NCBI GenBank assembly: GCA_000783305.1
Contig: JROE01000001.1
Location: 124,001-188,000, forward strand
DNA: 64,000 nt
Direction of reading: 5' to 3'
DNA from: Sphingobacteriaceae bacterium DW12
Lineage (GTDB): Bacteria > Bacteroidota > Bacteroidia > Sphingobacteriales > Sphingobacteriaceae
The position numbers and the translations under genes are program-made. Under the pieces are notes generated by a model. That model searched no databases. It was not told where the DNA came from and saw nothing but the letters and a program-made list of their open reading frames with translations. How positions within the stretch are numbered: the first letter of the stretch is position 1; every line of letters starts with the position of its first letter. This document shows, one piece after another, positions 37,287-46,100 of this stretch.

Positions 37287-37972
37287 CTTTCGTACGTATT
37301 TCTATGTTTCTCCAAACGTTCCTTCGCTGGGGGAATAATAGCGATATGGTAATCCCCCCTTAACGTGCGATACTCAAAACTAAAAAATTCCAATCACAAT
37401 TAGGTGAATTGTCCGTAAAAAGGCCGTGTCAATCCCCTAACATTTAAGATTATTGAAGCTTACAATTATGCTACAAGCTGAAATATCGTGGGTTTATTTT
37501 TTTTATATACGGGGTCAATGTATCAGAAATACCACTTTTTTGATTTTTTATTTAATAAATCAAAACGACACCTAATCCTGTTTGGGCATACCCTGGCTCC
37601 CGTGAATGCAACCTTTAAGAATAGATATCGGAGTTCCTCCGGCCTCTATTATAAAGGGCAGCCTGACTTTGATATGTTCATAAATAGGATGAACGAATGC
37701 CTTGAAAAGCGCTAATGCTTAATTAATGAGATCTTTTTACAGCGATATAAAATCAATTGTTTCTGCGCAAATTTTACTATCTTCGTATCTCATGCAAAAA
37801 CAACTATTCACATATTATAGTTTAGCAATTGGAATGATTGCCTAATTCCGGGTGTCCTGTTCCTGAAGTTGCCGATTGGTAGTCCCATGCTATCAAAGGT
37901 GATTGGTATGGAGCAAATCACTCGGATGACAGAAATTAAGCAATTCTATTTCATCATTTTAAATTATATGTA
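37287..37972. other. Long intergenic region before rsgA
   Basis: 686 nt, AT-rich. It holds the TPR gene promoter region at its left, one doubtful small open frame (37488-37715), and the leader of the GTPase gene. No RNA gene or mobile element recognised. It lies within the segment flanked by tRNA-Met and its relic. Confidence 0.5.
37488..37715 (+). CDS. Doubtful small open frame, 75 aa
   Basis: A 75-residue frame, or 65 from the internal Met at 37518. The second half (NATFKNRYRSSSGLYYKGQP, then DFDMFINRMNECLEKR) has protein-like composition, but no family, promoter or terminator is seen. It could be a real small gene, a gene remnant or chance. Confidence 0.25.
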   Translation: MGLFFLYTGSMYQKYHFFDFLFNKSKRHLILFGHTLAPVNATFKNRYRSSSGLYYKGQPDFDMFINRMNECLEKR

Positions 37973-39025
37973 GTGAATAACTTATCATTTTATGGTTGGA
38001 ACGACGAACTGTTTCAACTAAAACAGATATCACCATACAAACATCTTCTTCATGGTCGGGTTTCGGCCGTAAACAGGACCAATTATGAAGTCATCACCGA
38101 GCTGGGTCTGCTGGTATGCGAATTAAGCGGCAATTTACTCTATAGCAAGTCATTATTTGAGCTTCCCTGTGTGGGTGATTGGATTATCGTTCAATCTTTT
38201 GACGATAACCAAGGGATAATAGTTGATATTTTACCACGTAAAAATACAATGTACCGAAGAAAGAGCGGTAGCATATCCGACAAACAAGCTATTGCAGCCT
38301 ATATTGACAAAGTATTTATCGTTCAAAGTCTCGATGCAAATTTCAATATTCGCAGAGTAGAACGCTTTATAGTTCAGGTATTAGAGGAAAATATCCAACC
38401 GGTGTTGATACTCACCAAGTCTGACCTAGAGTTTAGTCGCCATTTGGTAGATGAATCGCTGAGCCATATTGTCAACAAGATGCCCGTCTTTTTCACAAGT
38501 ATTCTTTCACCTGACACCATACTCCCTATTAGAAAATTTATCAAGCAAGGAGAGTCGATTGTACTCGTAGGGTCATCCGGTGTCGGGAAAAGTTCTTTGA
38601 TTAATATCTTATGTGAGCGCACGGTTTTTCTGACATCTCAGGTAAGTAAGTCCTCAGGCAAGGGACGACATACATCTACCCGTCGGGATATGGTATTAAT
38701 GGAAGGTGGTGGTGTTTTAATAGATACACCAGGTGTAAGGGAATTTGGGTTAGCATCGGATAATCCGGAGGTGCTGGCTGATATCTTGGATGTTTCTGAT
38801 TTTAAGGACTCCTGTCGTTTTGATAATTGTAAGCATGAAGGAGAACCCGGTTGTGCGGTTATTGAAGCTGTCAATAAAGGTCTCTTAGCCAAAGCAGTTT
38901 ATCAGAGTTATCTCAAGCTTCGAAAAGAATCCAGGTATTTTTCTACTTCTGAACATGAAAGACGTAAACGGGATAAGTCTTTTGCCAGAATTGGAAAGGA
39001 GGCTAAGCGAATCAAAAAGCGGTAA
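37973..39025 (+). CDS. rsgA: RsgA-type circularly permuted GTPase
   Basis: A 350-residue GTPase that helps mature the small ribosomal subunit. It begins at GTG (no in-frame ATG fits). After an OB fold (about 20-90) the GTPase motifs come in permuted order: TKSD (G4) before GSSGVGKSSLIN (G1, about 200) and DTPGVREFG (G3), then a zinc-binding end with CRFDNCKHEGEPGCAV. It is longer than the common ~305-residue Bacteroidota form and starts MNNLSFYGWND, so it may be a second, acquired copy; whether another exists in the genome cannot be seen. It lies between tRNA-Met and its relic. Confidence 0.9.
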   Translation: MNNLSFYGWNDELFQLKQISPYKHLLHGRVSAVNRTNYEVITELGLLVCELSGNLLYSKSLFELPCVGDWIIVQSFDDNQGIIVDILPRKNTMYRRKSGSISDKQAIAAYIDKVFIVQSLDANFNIRRVERFIVQVLEENIQPVLILTKSDLEFSRHLVDESLSHIVNKMPVFFTSILSPDTILPIRKFIKQGESIVLVGSSGVGKSSLINILCERTVFLTSQVSKSSGKGRHTSTRRDMVLMEGGGVLIDTPGVREFGLASDNPEVLADILDVSDFKDSCRFDNCKHEGEPGCAVIEAVNKGLLAKAVYQSYLKLRKESRYFSTSEHERRKRDKSFARIGKEAKRIKKR

Positions 39026-39043
39026 TTTTTTTTGATGTATCAC

Positions 39044-39071
39044 AGGTGTTCCAAATAAAATTGGAACACCT
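39044..39071 (+). terminator. Terminator of rsgA
   Basis: Eleven-bp perfect arms (39044-39054 and 39061-39071) followed by eight T, 18 nt past the stop codon. Confidence 0.88.
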
Positions 39072-39094
39072 TTTTTTTGTGTTAATATCTTCAC

Positions 39095-39147
39095 TTGGTC
39101 CCCTCTTCGAGCCCTGGTGGGTGCGTCCCAAATCCTCACCGCAATGT
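39095..39147 (+). pseudogene. Decayed 3' half of tRNA-Met with part of its terminator
   Basis: Starting TTGGTCCC and running through TTCGAGCCC, GGTGGG and AAATCCTCA, it aligns with 34603-34659 (variable loop, T arm, acceptor 3' strand and terminator stem of tRNA-Met) at roughly 70-75 percent identity by eye with one or two gaps. There is no 5' half. An intact tRNA followed at a distance by a copy of its 3' end is the layout left by integration at a tRNA gene. Confidence 0.7.
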
Positions 39148-39157
39148 GGGGGGGGGG
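39148..39157 (+). repeat. G10 homopolymer tract
   Basis: Ten G in a row directly after the tRNA relic and 102 nt before the next start codon. Such tracts slip easily in replication and sequencing. Confidence 0.9.
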
Positions 39158-39258
39158 TGGTTCACCGGCATTTGCCCTTTATTTGTCCATTTGCATCCAT
39201 CCGAACAGCTGCTCGTCGTCGGTGCCTTATCCTTGTATCGTATCAAAAAAATATACAT

Positions 39259-39954
39259 ATGAAGACAATGAACACATTCCACAGCGCCATTGCACCCACA
39301 CTGGGGTGGGCCATCGGCGGCATCCTATTCGCAAGCGCATTCCTTTCTACAAATGGCTATGCCGTACCTCCTACCCATGCAAGCATTATTGTGCAGCAGC
39401 ACACTTCGCTCGCTACCACCACATCCCTGCAGCAGTTTGTCGGGTATTACCAGCTCCCTAATAAAGTGGCTTTCATTCGATTTGAGGTAAAAGGCAATGT
39501 CCTATTCGCTACGCAGCTATGGGACAACAAAGTGTATGAGCTCGCCCAGCTTGACGAGACCCATTTCGAATCAAAGAAGGAAGGCCACAAAGTCGAGTTC
39601 CTCAAGGACAGTTCCGGTCAGTTTACTTCCGCCAAGATATTGGGGCGCATCACTACTGTAAAGGTCGGCTTTGACCCCACTACGGTCAAGCAGCTATCCG
39701 CAGCCCAGCTCAAGCAGCTTGAAGGGACGTATACCTTCAAGGACGACAACACCCTCAAGCTCAATATCCGATCTTCAGCAAGTGGGCTCACGGTAAAGCA
39801 GCTCTGGGACAATAAAGAAATAGCCTTTACCCCTAGATCCGAAACGTTCTTCGTCAATGCCGACGGCACCTTTCCACTTACATTTTCAGTAAGCAGTGGA
39901 GCAGCCACGCAGGTCACCTGCTTTGAAGACGATGTCTGGTTCAAAGCACAATAG
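39259..39954 (+). CDS. Exported protein with two DUF3471-like repeats
   Basis: A 231-residue protein with a signal peptide (MKTMNTFHSAIAPTLGWAIG, cleavage near YAVPPTHA at about 38). The mature part consists of two similar beta-rich repeats of about 90 residues: LQQFVGYYQLPNKVAFIRFE with ATQLWDNKVYELAQLDE, and LKQLEGTYTFKDDNTLKLNI with VKQLWDNKEIAFTPRSE. This resembles DUF3471, usually found at the C-terminus of serine beta-lactamase-like enzymes, here without the enzyme. The start was chosen for the signal peptide. It is 6 nt ahead of the next gene and co-transcribed with it. Confidence 0.7.
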   Translation: MKTMNTFHSAIAPTLGWAIGGILFASAFLSTNGYAVPPTHASIIVQQHTSLATTTSLQQFVGYYQLPNKVAFIRFEVKGNVLFATQLWDNKVYELAQLDETHFESKKEGHKVEFLKDSSGQFTSAKILGRITTVKVGFDPTTVKQLSAAQLKQLEGTYTFKDDNTLKLNIRSSASGLTVKQLWDNKEIAFTPRSETFFVNADGTFPLTFSVSSGAATQVTCFEDDVWFKAQ

Positions 39955-39960
39955 GCAGCC

Positions 39961-40887
39961 ATGATACGACAGGCGCTCTATCGACTTCTTATTCTGTGGC
40001 CTATGCTCGTCCTTTGCACATCCAAAGGGCTAGCGCAGCAAGTAGCAGACGAAAATTTCCACTACTCGATACCTGCCCCTATGTACGCGGCTAGCAGTGG
40101 CTCGCTGATTGTATTCGATGAGGCCCATAATAATGCCTCTACCCTCAGGGGCGTCTATTCTCCATTCGCTACCCTGCTCAGGAGCGATGGTTATCAGGTA
40201 GTAAGTAGCAAAGAGCCTGTAAGTTCAGGCCTCTTAGAAGAAGCAAATATTTATGTCACGGTCAATGCCATGTACGATCTCGAAGATTGGAATCTACCCG
40301 CGCGATCCGCTTTTTCGGCCGATGAGATCAACCAACTCGTCAACTGGGTGACCGACGGCGGAAGCTTATTACTCGTTACAGACCATATGCCGTGCGGGGC
40401 CTCCGTCCATGAGTTGGCCGCACGATTTGGGTTCAACATCATCAACGGTTTCGCCCTCCGAAAGGATGGGATGCCTGAAATATTCTCCAGGGAGCGAAAT
40501 ACATTGCTGTCCAATGACATCACCAGCCCTGCAGGCCGAGAGATAGACAGCATTATGTGTTGGGGAGGTACAGGGTTTATTGCCCCTTCGGATGCCCAAG
40601 TTATCTCCCAATTAGGAGACGATTACAACCTCTACCTTCCCAGCGACGTCGCCCAAATCAAGAAGCCCCTCCCCGACACCCTTCCCTATATTTCGGGAAG
40701 AGGGCTCGTCAATGGCGCCTATCTCCACTTTGGCAAAGGTCGTATTGTCATATTTGGGGATGGCGCCCCTTTCTCGGCACAGCTACATGGTATCAAAAGT
40801 GCAAAAAGAGGGATGAATCATCCTTCCGCTATGCACAATGCCCCATTTCTGCTCCACATTATACACTGGTTGGACCGAAAATTATAA
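39961..40887 (+). CDS. Exported DUF4350-like / GATase-like protein
   Basis: A 308-residue protein with a signal peptide ending LAQQ at about residue 26. The body (SLIVFDEAHNNASTLRGVYS, LVNWVTDGGSLLLVTDHMPC, GKGRIVIFGDGAPFSAQ) has the Rossmann-like fold of class-I glutamine amidotransferase-like proteins, and FDEAHNN fits DUF4350 proteins, where an N-terminal Asp/His motif is seen. A strict catalytic triad is not clear, so it may be a binding protein. Operon with the upstream repeat protein; terminator after it. Confidence 0.65.
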   Translation: MIRQALYRLLILWPMLVLCTSKGLAQQVADENFHYSIPAPMYAASSGSLIVFDEAHNNASTLRGVYSPFATLLRSDGYQVVSSKEPVSSGLLEEANIYVTVNAMYDLEDWNLPARSAFSADEINQLVNWVTDGGSLLLVTDHMPCGASVHELAARFGFNIINGFALRKDGMPEIFSRERNTLLSNDITSPAGREIDSIMCWGGTGFIAPSDAQVISQLGDDYNLYLPSDVAQIKKPLPDTLPYISGRGLVNGAYLHFGKGRIVIFGDGAPFSAQLHGIKSAKRGMNHPSAMHNAPFLLHIIHWLDRKL

Positions 40888-40921
40888 CCAAACTACCCCG
40901 CTACAGGCGAGTGCAAACGAC

Positions 40922-40955
40922 AAAATCCGTTTTTCGATATTGAAAAACGGATTTT
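40922..40955. terminator. Bidirectional hairpin between the DUF4350-like and amidohydrolase genes
   Basis: Perfect 14-bp arms (40922-40935 and 40942-40955) with A/T runs on both sides, between convergent genes. Confidence 0.85.
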
Positions 40956-40994
40956 CTTTTAACCAATGCTTATCGGGATACTGTCGCCAGCACC

Positions 40995-42323
40995 CTATTT
41001 CTTACTGATAGTATTTTTATAGATCTGTCCATCCTTCATGATCAGCAGAAAGTTCTTTTCTGGATTTGCAATCACAGCAAGGTCTTTCAACGGGTTGCCA
41101 TCCACCAATAGCAGGTCCGCCAGCGCCTGCTCTTCGACGACCCCCAGTTTTCCAGGATAAGGACTACGCAGGCCCGACATCTGCAAGAGCTCTCCATTAT
41201 CCTGTGTGATCATTTTTAAGATTTCTCCATTCGTAAACCACTTTTGGAGGCGCAGTATGTAGCTATTTTGATCATCGTTCAATTCCGGTTCGAAGAGGAA
41301 GTCCGTCCCCCAGGCCAATTTTACCCCCAATTTCTTCGCCAATGGCCATACTTTATCCTGTCCGTCCAATACCGGCTTGCGTTTCGCCTTGCGTTGCGCA
41401 TCCATATTGTCGTTATTATCCATTAGATTTTGAAGGCTGAGCCACACATTTTTCTCGGCCAGCAATTTCAGCGTTTCCTCATCCAGCATCTGACCGTGTT
41501 CTATTGATTTCACACCCGCCTCTACCGCACGTTGCACAGCCCTAGGCGTGTACGCATGCACCATCACATAGGTCCCCCAATCTTCGGCAGCCTCTACGGC
41601 CGCCTTCATTTCGTCAAGCGTATATTGCGTCACATCGATTGGGTCATAGGCAGAGGATGTGCCACCACCTGCCATTAGCTTGATCTGGCTCGCCCCAAAG
41701 CGCAGGTTCTCTCGTACCGCGGTCAATACCTCGTCACGACCATCCGCTATGAAGGTAGCCCCATAGCGCTCTGCCCTGGATACCATCCCAAAGAAGCGAC
41801 GCGAGCGTTCCTCCGGCGTCCTAAAATCACCATGTCCCGCCGTTTGGCTTATCGTGGCCCCCGAAGCCCATACCCGTGGCCCCACCAGTTGCCCTTTGTC
41901 TATAGCCGCTTTCAACGGAAAAATAGGGCCACCAGCATCCCGCACGCTCGTAAACCCACGCAAGAGCATCTTTGCGGCAGATGTTCCCACTTTGTCCACC
42001 AAAAATTCTTCCGACATATCACTGGTCATCATCTGCGGCATGGTGAGTGCTCCAAATACCAAGTGCACGTGCACGTCGATTAGGCCTGGCATCAAGGTCT
42101 TGCCTTTACCGTTGATCTTGATTACCTCTTTATCCTGCACCGCAATAGGCGATGAGCTGATTTTCTCGATTACATTGCCCGATATCAATACATTCATGGG
42201 TGCCGTAAGGTCTGCTGCCCGATGGTCCAGAAGCCTGACATTCTCCAACAACACATGTTTGGTCTGCGCCATCGTAGTCGAAAAACTGGCAAAAAGAAAA
42301 GCAAAAGCTAATATTGGTCTCAT
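40995..42323 (-). CDS. Exported amidohydrolase (imidazolonepropionase / Xaa-Pro dipeptidase-like)
   Basis: A 442-residue metal-dependent hydrolase with a signal peptide (MRPILAFAFLFASFSTTMAQ; the in-frame ATG at 42332 adds three residues). The barrel carries the HxH pair in GLIDVHVHLVFG, a Lys region QIKLMAGGGTSS, His in VMVHAYTPRAV and SIEHGQMLD, and Asp in AWGTDFLFEP: the full ligand set of this superfamily. Members cleave cyclic amides or dipeptides with proline; the substrate here is unknown. Single gene. Confidence 0.88.
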   Translation of the reverse strand: MRPILAFAFLFASFSTTMAQTKHVLLENVRLLDHRAADLTAPMNVLISGNVIEKISSSPIAVQDKEVIKINGKGKTLMPGLIDVHVHLVFGALTMPQMMTSDMSEEFLVDKVGTSAAKMLLRGFTSVRDAGGPIFPLKAAIDKGQLVGPRVWASGATISQTAGHGDFRTPEERSRRFFGMVSRAERYGATFIADGRDEVLTAVRENLRFGASQIKLMAGGGTSSAYDPIDVTQYTLDEMKAAVEAAEDWGTYVMVHAYTPRAVQRAVEAGVKSIEHGQMLDEETLKLLAEKNVWLSLQNLMDNNDNMDAQRKAKRKPVLDGQDKVWPLAKKLGVKLAWGTDFLFEPELNDDQNSYILRLQKWFTNGEILKMITQDNGELLQMSGLRSPYPGKLGVVEEQALADLLLVDGNPLKDLAVIANPEKNFLLIMKDGQIYKNTISKK

Positions 42324-42957
42324 ATCTATCAAGTTATTCGTTCATTGAATTGTTCGTTTGTCGAGGCATTCTAAAAAAATAAGATTAAAATACTGGATAA
42401 TTGATTTTATTCTTAGGTACCAAGATACGTCTTTTTTGTACAAAGACAATTTATTTTGAAATCCATTCCTTACTAACTATAGTGGGGCACATTTCTTATG
42501 TCCCTCGCAGGGACATCCGCTACTTTGCATAGCAATAGCATTTATAAGAAAAGACCTCGTTTTATATGTAGCCCTCTTTTTGTATCTAATTTTTAGGCGC
42601 CAATCTATTGATATGTGGCGTATCCCACATCGTTACAATGTCATCCAAAGCGCACCAGTTCTTAATTCAAAAAAAAGGCATTCCAATGCATCTTTGCGAA
42701 TACGGCGGTAGCATCCTTAGGCAGGGAGCTTCAGAAGTTGAGCCAAATAGCTAATTCAAATTATAGCCATCGGCCCTGTCGAGCAAATACTACAAAAACC
42801 TAAATAGATAGTTGAATATATCATGGTTAAACAGCTTATTTCAAACCTATTTGATACATTAACCGTGTTAATTAACCCAATTAAATACCATTATTCACCT
42901 CATCAAAAATGATGCTGTCTACACATGTTGTCAGCTATATAGCCATTTCATTACGCT
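42324..42957. other. Intergenic region without recognised features
   Basis: 634 nt between divergent genes. It is AT-rich with scattered weak inverted repeats and should carry both promoters, but I see no clear -33/-7 pair, RNA gene or mobile element. Confidence 0.5.
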
Positions 42958-44058
42958 ATGATCAGTACATTACAGAAGCTCCAATCCGAATTGGCCCGTC
43001 TTTACGCCGCCGCCCCTTGCCTCTTACCGCAGGTGGTACAGTCGGTTGTAGGGTTGTGCCAGGCCAACAGGCAAGAAGCTATCAAAGCGCATAAAAAGTA
43101 TCGCAATGAGAAGCGTGCCACGACCGCCTTTAGGCAATATCACCGCCTATTGATCACCATCTGTGATACCCTATACCGCCACACGACACAATGGGACCAA
43201 GCCCATCCCGAAGCCCTATCGGCATTGGAATGCTTGCTTCAAGAGCAAGAACTGTTATTCAAAGAATATATAGACCCGGATGCCAAGCTGCCCCTACACT
43301 ATCAGGCGCAGTTGGAGGATCGGTTGCAGCAACAGCTTCCCGCTATCTTGGCCAAATTGGGGGCGAAAGGAATATCAAGTGCCTATCTACAGGAGATCAG
43401 CGCTGCCATGGATAGTCTTTTCCAAAAAGGTAAGCTCCCCGACCTCCGTTTTTATCATTACGACTATCTTCTCAAGTTGGTAAAAGCGTTGCAAGAACTT
43501 GCCGATGACAGGCGAGCCAAAAAATGGACCGAGCGCTTCATCCAGCAATTGATTGCCCACAACTTCAACCATATGGGCTTCTATAATCGCTGGTGCGAAT
43601 ATGTAGATCAGATCGTGAGCCAAATGGAGCCTTTTGCATCCAAGAAATACCTGCTCAGCTTACGCAGCCATTTGCGACGTGACGATCACGAGTTTAAAAG
43701 CGCCTACAACCGCGAGCGTGCATCCTTGCTCAGCTATATGCACGACTATGTCGAAAATAAGGTCAAGGATATCAAATCAGCCAATTGGGACAAGATCGAT
43801 GGCGTGATCACCGGACTCAATTCGCAGCAGCTCGCCGTCATCTTTCACTACATCTATGACTCCGACATGCTGCTCTATCCTTCCAAGCGGACTGCTGCTG
43901 CAGCATTTTCAAACCACATCAAGAGCAAGACCGGCAATCATATTTCTGTCAAGACCCTCCTCAAGATCGATAAACGGGAATTTTTGGGCGCTGCAGCCAT
44001 CATCTACAAAAAATTCCAAAACATGGCCCTCAAGATCAAAAAGGACTACGACCTCTGA
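42958..44058 (+). CDS. Hypothetical helical protein, 366 aa
   Basis: A 366-residue protein, almost wholly helical, charged and without signal or membrane segment. The C-terminal third (LAVIFHYIYDSDMLLYPSKR, later HIKSKTGNHISVKTL) distantly resembles the end of RteC-type regulators of Bacteroides conjugative elements, but the match is weak and no conjugation gene is near. I do not assign a function. Coding composition and length make the gene itself secure. A weak inverted repeat (44050-44056 with 44077-44083) closes it before the convergent lipoprotein gene. Confidence 0.75.
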   Translation: MISTLQKLQSELARLYAAAPCLLPQVVQSVVGLCQANRQEAIKAHKKYRNEKRATTAFRQYHRLLITICDTLYRHTTQWDQAHPEALSALECLLQEQELLFKEYIDPDAKLPLHYQAQLEDRLQQQLPAILAKLGAKGISSAYLQEISAAMDSLFQKGKLPDLRFYHYDYLLKLVKALQELADDRRAKKWTERFIQQLIAHNFNHMGFYNRWCEYVDQIVSQMEPFASKKYLLSLRSHLRRDDHEFKSAYNRERASLLSYMHDYVENKVKDIKSANWDKIDGVITGLNSQQLAVIFHYIYDSDMLLYPSKRTAAAAFSNHIKSKTGNHISVKTLLKIDKREFLGAAAIIYKKFQNMALKIKKDYDL

Positions 44059-44103
44059 CTACGCTGGGGTAAGAGTAGAGGTCGCTCGACTGGCCCTATT
44101 AAG

Positions 44104-44721
44104 CTATTCCGCTGTCACGATTTCTTCGCGTAGTACGGTCAGATCGATTTGATTGGCGTTAAGACCGTGGCAGAGCTCGATCCAGATATGCTCTTTGGGT
44201 GTACGAATCAAAAACTGCTTATATTTATATGGGCGGGGATCGTACATGTCCGAGACGTAGGCCGGATTTGTCTTTTCGATCAAATCTGAAGCCGATGCCG
44301 GAAGACCTCCCGTATAGAATTCCACGCCTCCCAACTTTTCAATAGCCTTTTTGTATGCATTGACGACATACGTATCCTCAAAAACGTCGCCCTCTTGAAA
44401 GACGGCCGTATAGTAATACTGCCCACTGACCTTCCGCACAAGGCTGTCGTTATAGAAAAAGTACTTTTCTTCCAGCGATTTCTGCTTTTCGCCTGCCTGT
44501 CGGTAGCCCGCCGGAGCCGATAGGTAGGGAAACTCCCCCACATCCTGCGTCGTGATAGGGATTTGTTCCAGGTTGAATCCGGAGACTATTGGATCGGTCG
44601 AATCCGATTTGACCTGCAGGGTATCTGCTTGAGCAGCATTTTGATTTTGGGGTTTATTGCTTTGATTACACGAGTTTAGGCCAATCAATACAGCAATCGA
44701 TAGTATAGACGATATCTTCAT
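44104..44721 (-). CDS. Lipoprotein of unknown function, 205 aa
   Basis: A 205-residue protein with a lipoprotein signal (MKISSILSIAVLIGLNSCNQ, Cys at 18) and a linker rich in Asn and Gln. The mature domain (FNLEQIPITTQDVGEFPYLS, PAGYRQAGEKQKSLEEKYFF) is reminiscent of the linker found before OmpA domains in some envelope proteins, yet no OmpA domain follows. Function unknown. Confidence 0.75.
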   Translation of the reverse strand: MKISSILSIAVLIGLNSCNQSNKPQNQNAAQADTLQVKSDSTDPIVSGFNLEQIPITTQDVGEFPYLSAPAGYRQAGEKQKSLEEKYFFYNDSLVRKVSGQYYYTAVFQEGDVFEDTYVVNAYKKAIEKLGGVEFYTGGLPASASDLIEKTNPAYVSDMYDPRPYKYKQFLIRTPKEHIWIELCHGLNANQIDLTVLREEIVTAE

Positions 44722-45104
44722 TTAGCGTTATCTTTTTAACCTGCCCAAATTAACCGTCCGATATGATGTCCATGTTTACAAATCGTTAATTATAGGTGAA
44801 TTTGCCGTTTATTTTTATTTAGGGGGGATTATCCCCCACTATCCCCTTTTCACCTCCGTTGTAATCGTTGAAAATCATTCGCTACATCCTCCCAAATGTA
44901 CTTTTGCCAAGAATCCGTCCGCCGTTACTAGCATACACCTTTACCCCCTTTGTTAACAGCACACCTCCTCTATAGCCCTCTCGGCGTACCCAGCACTCTA
45001 TAAACTACCCCTAAAATACCTGCATTCTCCCCCTAATTTTGATCATAACCAGTGACGTAGTGATGAGCAACTAGAATATCTAACTCCTAATATCTAACTA
45101 TAAA
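44722..45104. other. Intergenic region before the MauE-like gene
   Basis: 383 nt. It contains a 7-bp palindrome with a 1-nt centre, GGGGGAT-T-ATCCCCC, at 44823-44837 in a C-rich setting, and a TACTTTTG -7-like box near 44899-44906. If used, that promoter would give a leader of about 190 nt. No gene seen. Confidence 0.45.
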
Positions 45105-45548
45105 ATGATGAATAAAAAGAACATATTACAGGTCATAACCATCGTATTGCTAGCACTTTGGATACCTTCTGTGTTGGATAAGCTGGTACACTTTACAACA
45201 TTCAAGCATGCTGTCCTTAGGCAACATTTTCCCCACACACTGGCCTATATCGTCAGCTATGCTATACCTGTACTAGAAGCCGTTGTTGTCTTCCTTCTCG
45301 TCTGGCCTCGTTATCGTAGGTGGGGCTTTGCATTATCCACCTTATTGATGGCTGTTTTTACAGGCTATATAGGGCTAGCGTTATCGGGGGCTTGGGGCAA
45401 AATTCCTTGCGGATGTGGCTCCATCATTTCAGGGATGAGCTGGGCCCAGCACCTTTGGTTCAATCTATTTTTCCTAATCGTCAGTATCATAGGCCTATCC
45501 ATTAGCAAATTTGATTCGAAACCAAGCCGTGTGCTCCATCCAGAATAA
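45105..45548 (+). CDS. MauE/DoxX-like redox membrane protein
   Basis: A 147-residue inner-membrane protein with four helices (about 8-25, 46-66, 73-93 and 113-136). CGCGS at about 104-108 supplies a cysteine pair as in MauE-like proteins, which pass reducing power across the membrane to thioredoxin-like partners. A TlpA-type thioredoxin is encoded 5 kb away in the converging operon, so the two may work together; that link is inference. Followed by a DUF6520 gene after 174 nt. Confidence 0.75.
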   Translation: MMNKKNILQVITIVLLALWIPSVLDKLVHFTTFKHAVLRQHFPHTLAYIVSYAIPVLEAVVVFLLVWPRYRRWGFALSTLLMAVFTGYIGLALSGAWGKIPCGCGSIISGMSWAQHLWFNLFFLIVSIIGLSISKFDSKPSRVLHPE

Positions 45549-45722
45549 CCGTCAGATATACAGCGGACTTTGGGCTCTAGGTCAGTCCAGATGAAGGGCG
45601 TGTCGGCCAGAAGACTCTTTTTAGCCTTCCCTATACAGCATCAATGGCTACGTACAGAAAAATCGATCGCTGGAAAAGGGTAAAACAAATCATTTAAATA
45701 CAAACATTCAAATCTAAAGATT

Positions 45723-46040
45723 ATGAGAACGTTAGCAATTATCAAAAAAAATGCAATGGCCTTGGTAGCCTTGGCCATTGCAGCAGCCAGTTATGGCTTA
45801 ATGTCGTTTGGAACAACAGCGTCAACCCAATGGTATGAGGCGTCCTATGATGCCACAGAAGGCAAACATCGCATAGGCAATCTCATAGGCCCTTCACTAC
45901 CTGCCGGAGATTGCCAAACCGCCCTTGAAAAAGAGTTTACGTGCGCAGTCAACTATGATGGTGATGGCTCCGTTGAATTCGTCGAGGATATCCCTGGCGC
46001 TTACGATGTCGCCACCAGCGATACCGAACCCGCCAATTAA
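45723..46040 (+). CDS. DUF6520-like small exported protein
   Basis: A 105-residue protein with an N-terminal hydrophobic segment (about 11-29) and a mature part carrying two cysteines (GDCQTALEKEFTCAVNYDGD). This pattern fits DUF6520, small exported proteins of Bacteroidota often found in multiple copies beside MauE and SusC/D genes. Function unknown. A disulfide between the two cysteines, made or reduced by the neighbouring redox proteins, is an inference. Confidence 0.75.
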   Translation: MRTLAIIKKNAMALVALAIAAASYGLMSFGTTASTQWYEASYDATEGKHRIGNLIGPSLPAGDCQTALEKEFTCAVNYDGDGSVEFVEDIPGAYDVATSDTEPAN

Positions 46041-46065
46041 GGACGACTGAAACTTTCAATACGAT

Positions 46066-46090
46066 GGAGGCTTGCACCAAGCGAGCCTCC
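46066..46090. terminator. Hairpin between DUF6520 gene and susD
   Basis: Seven-bp arms GGAGGCT and AGCCTCC (46066-46072 and 46084-46090), between convergent genes. T runs are short. Confidence 0.5.
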
Positions 46091-46100
46091 TCTATTTCCA

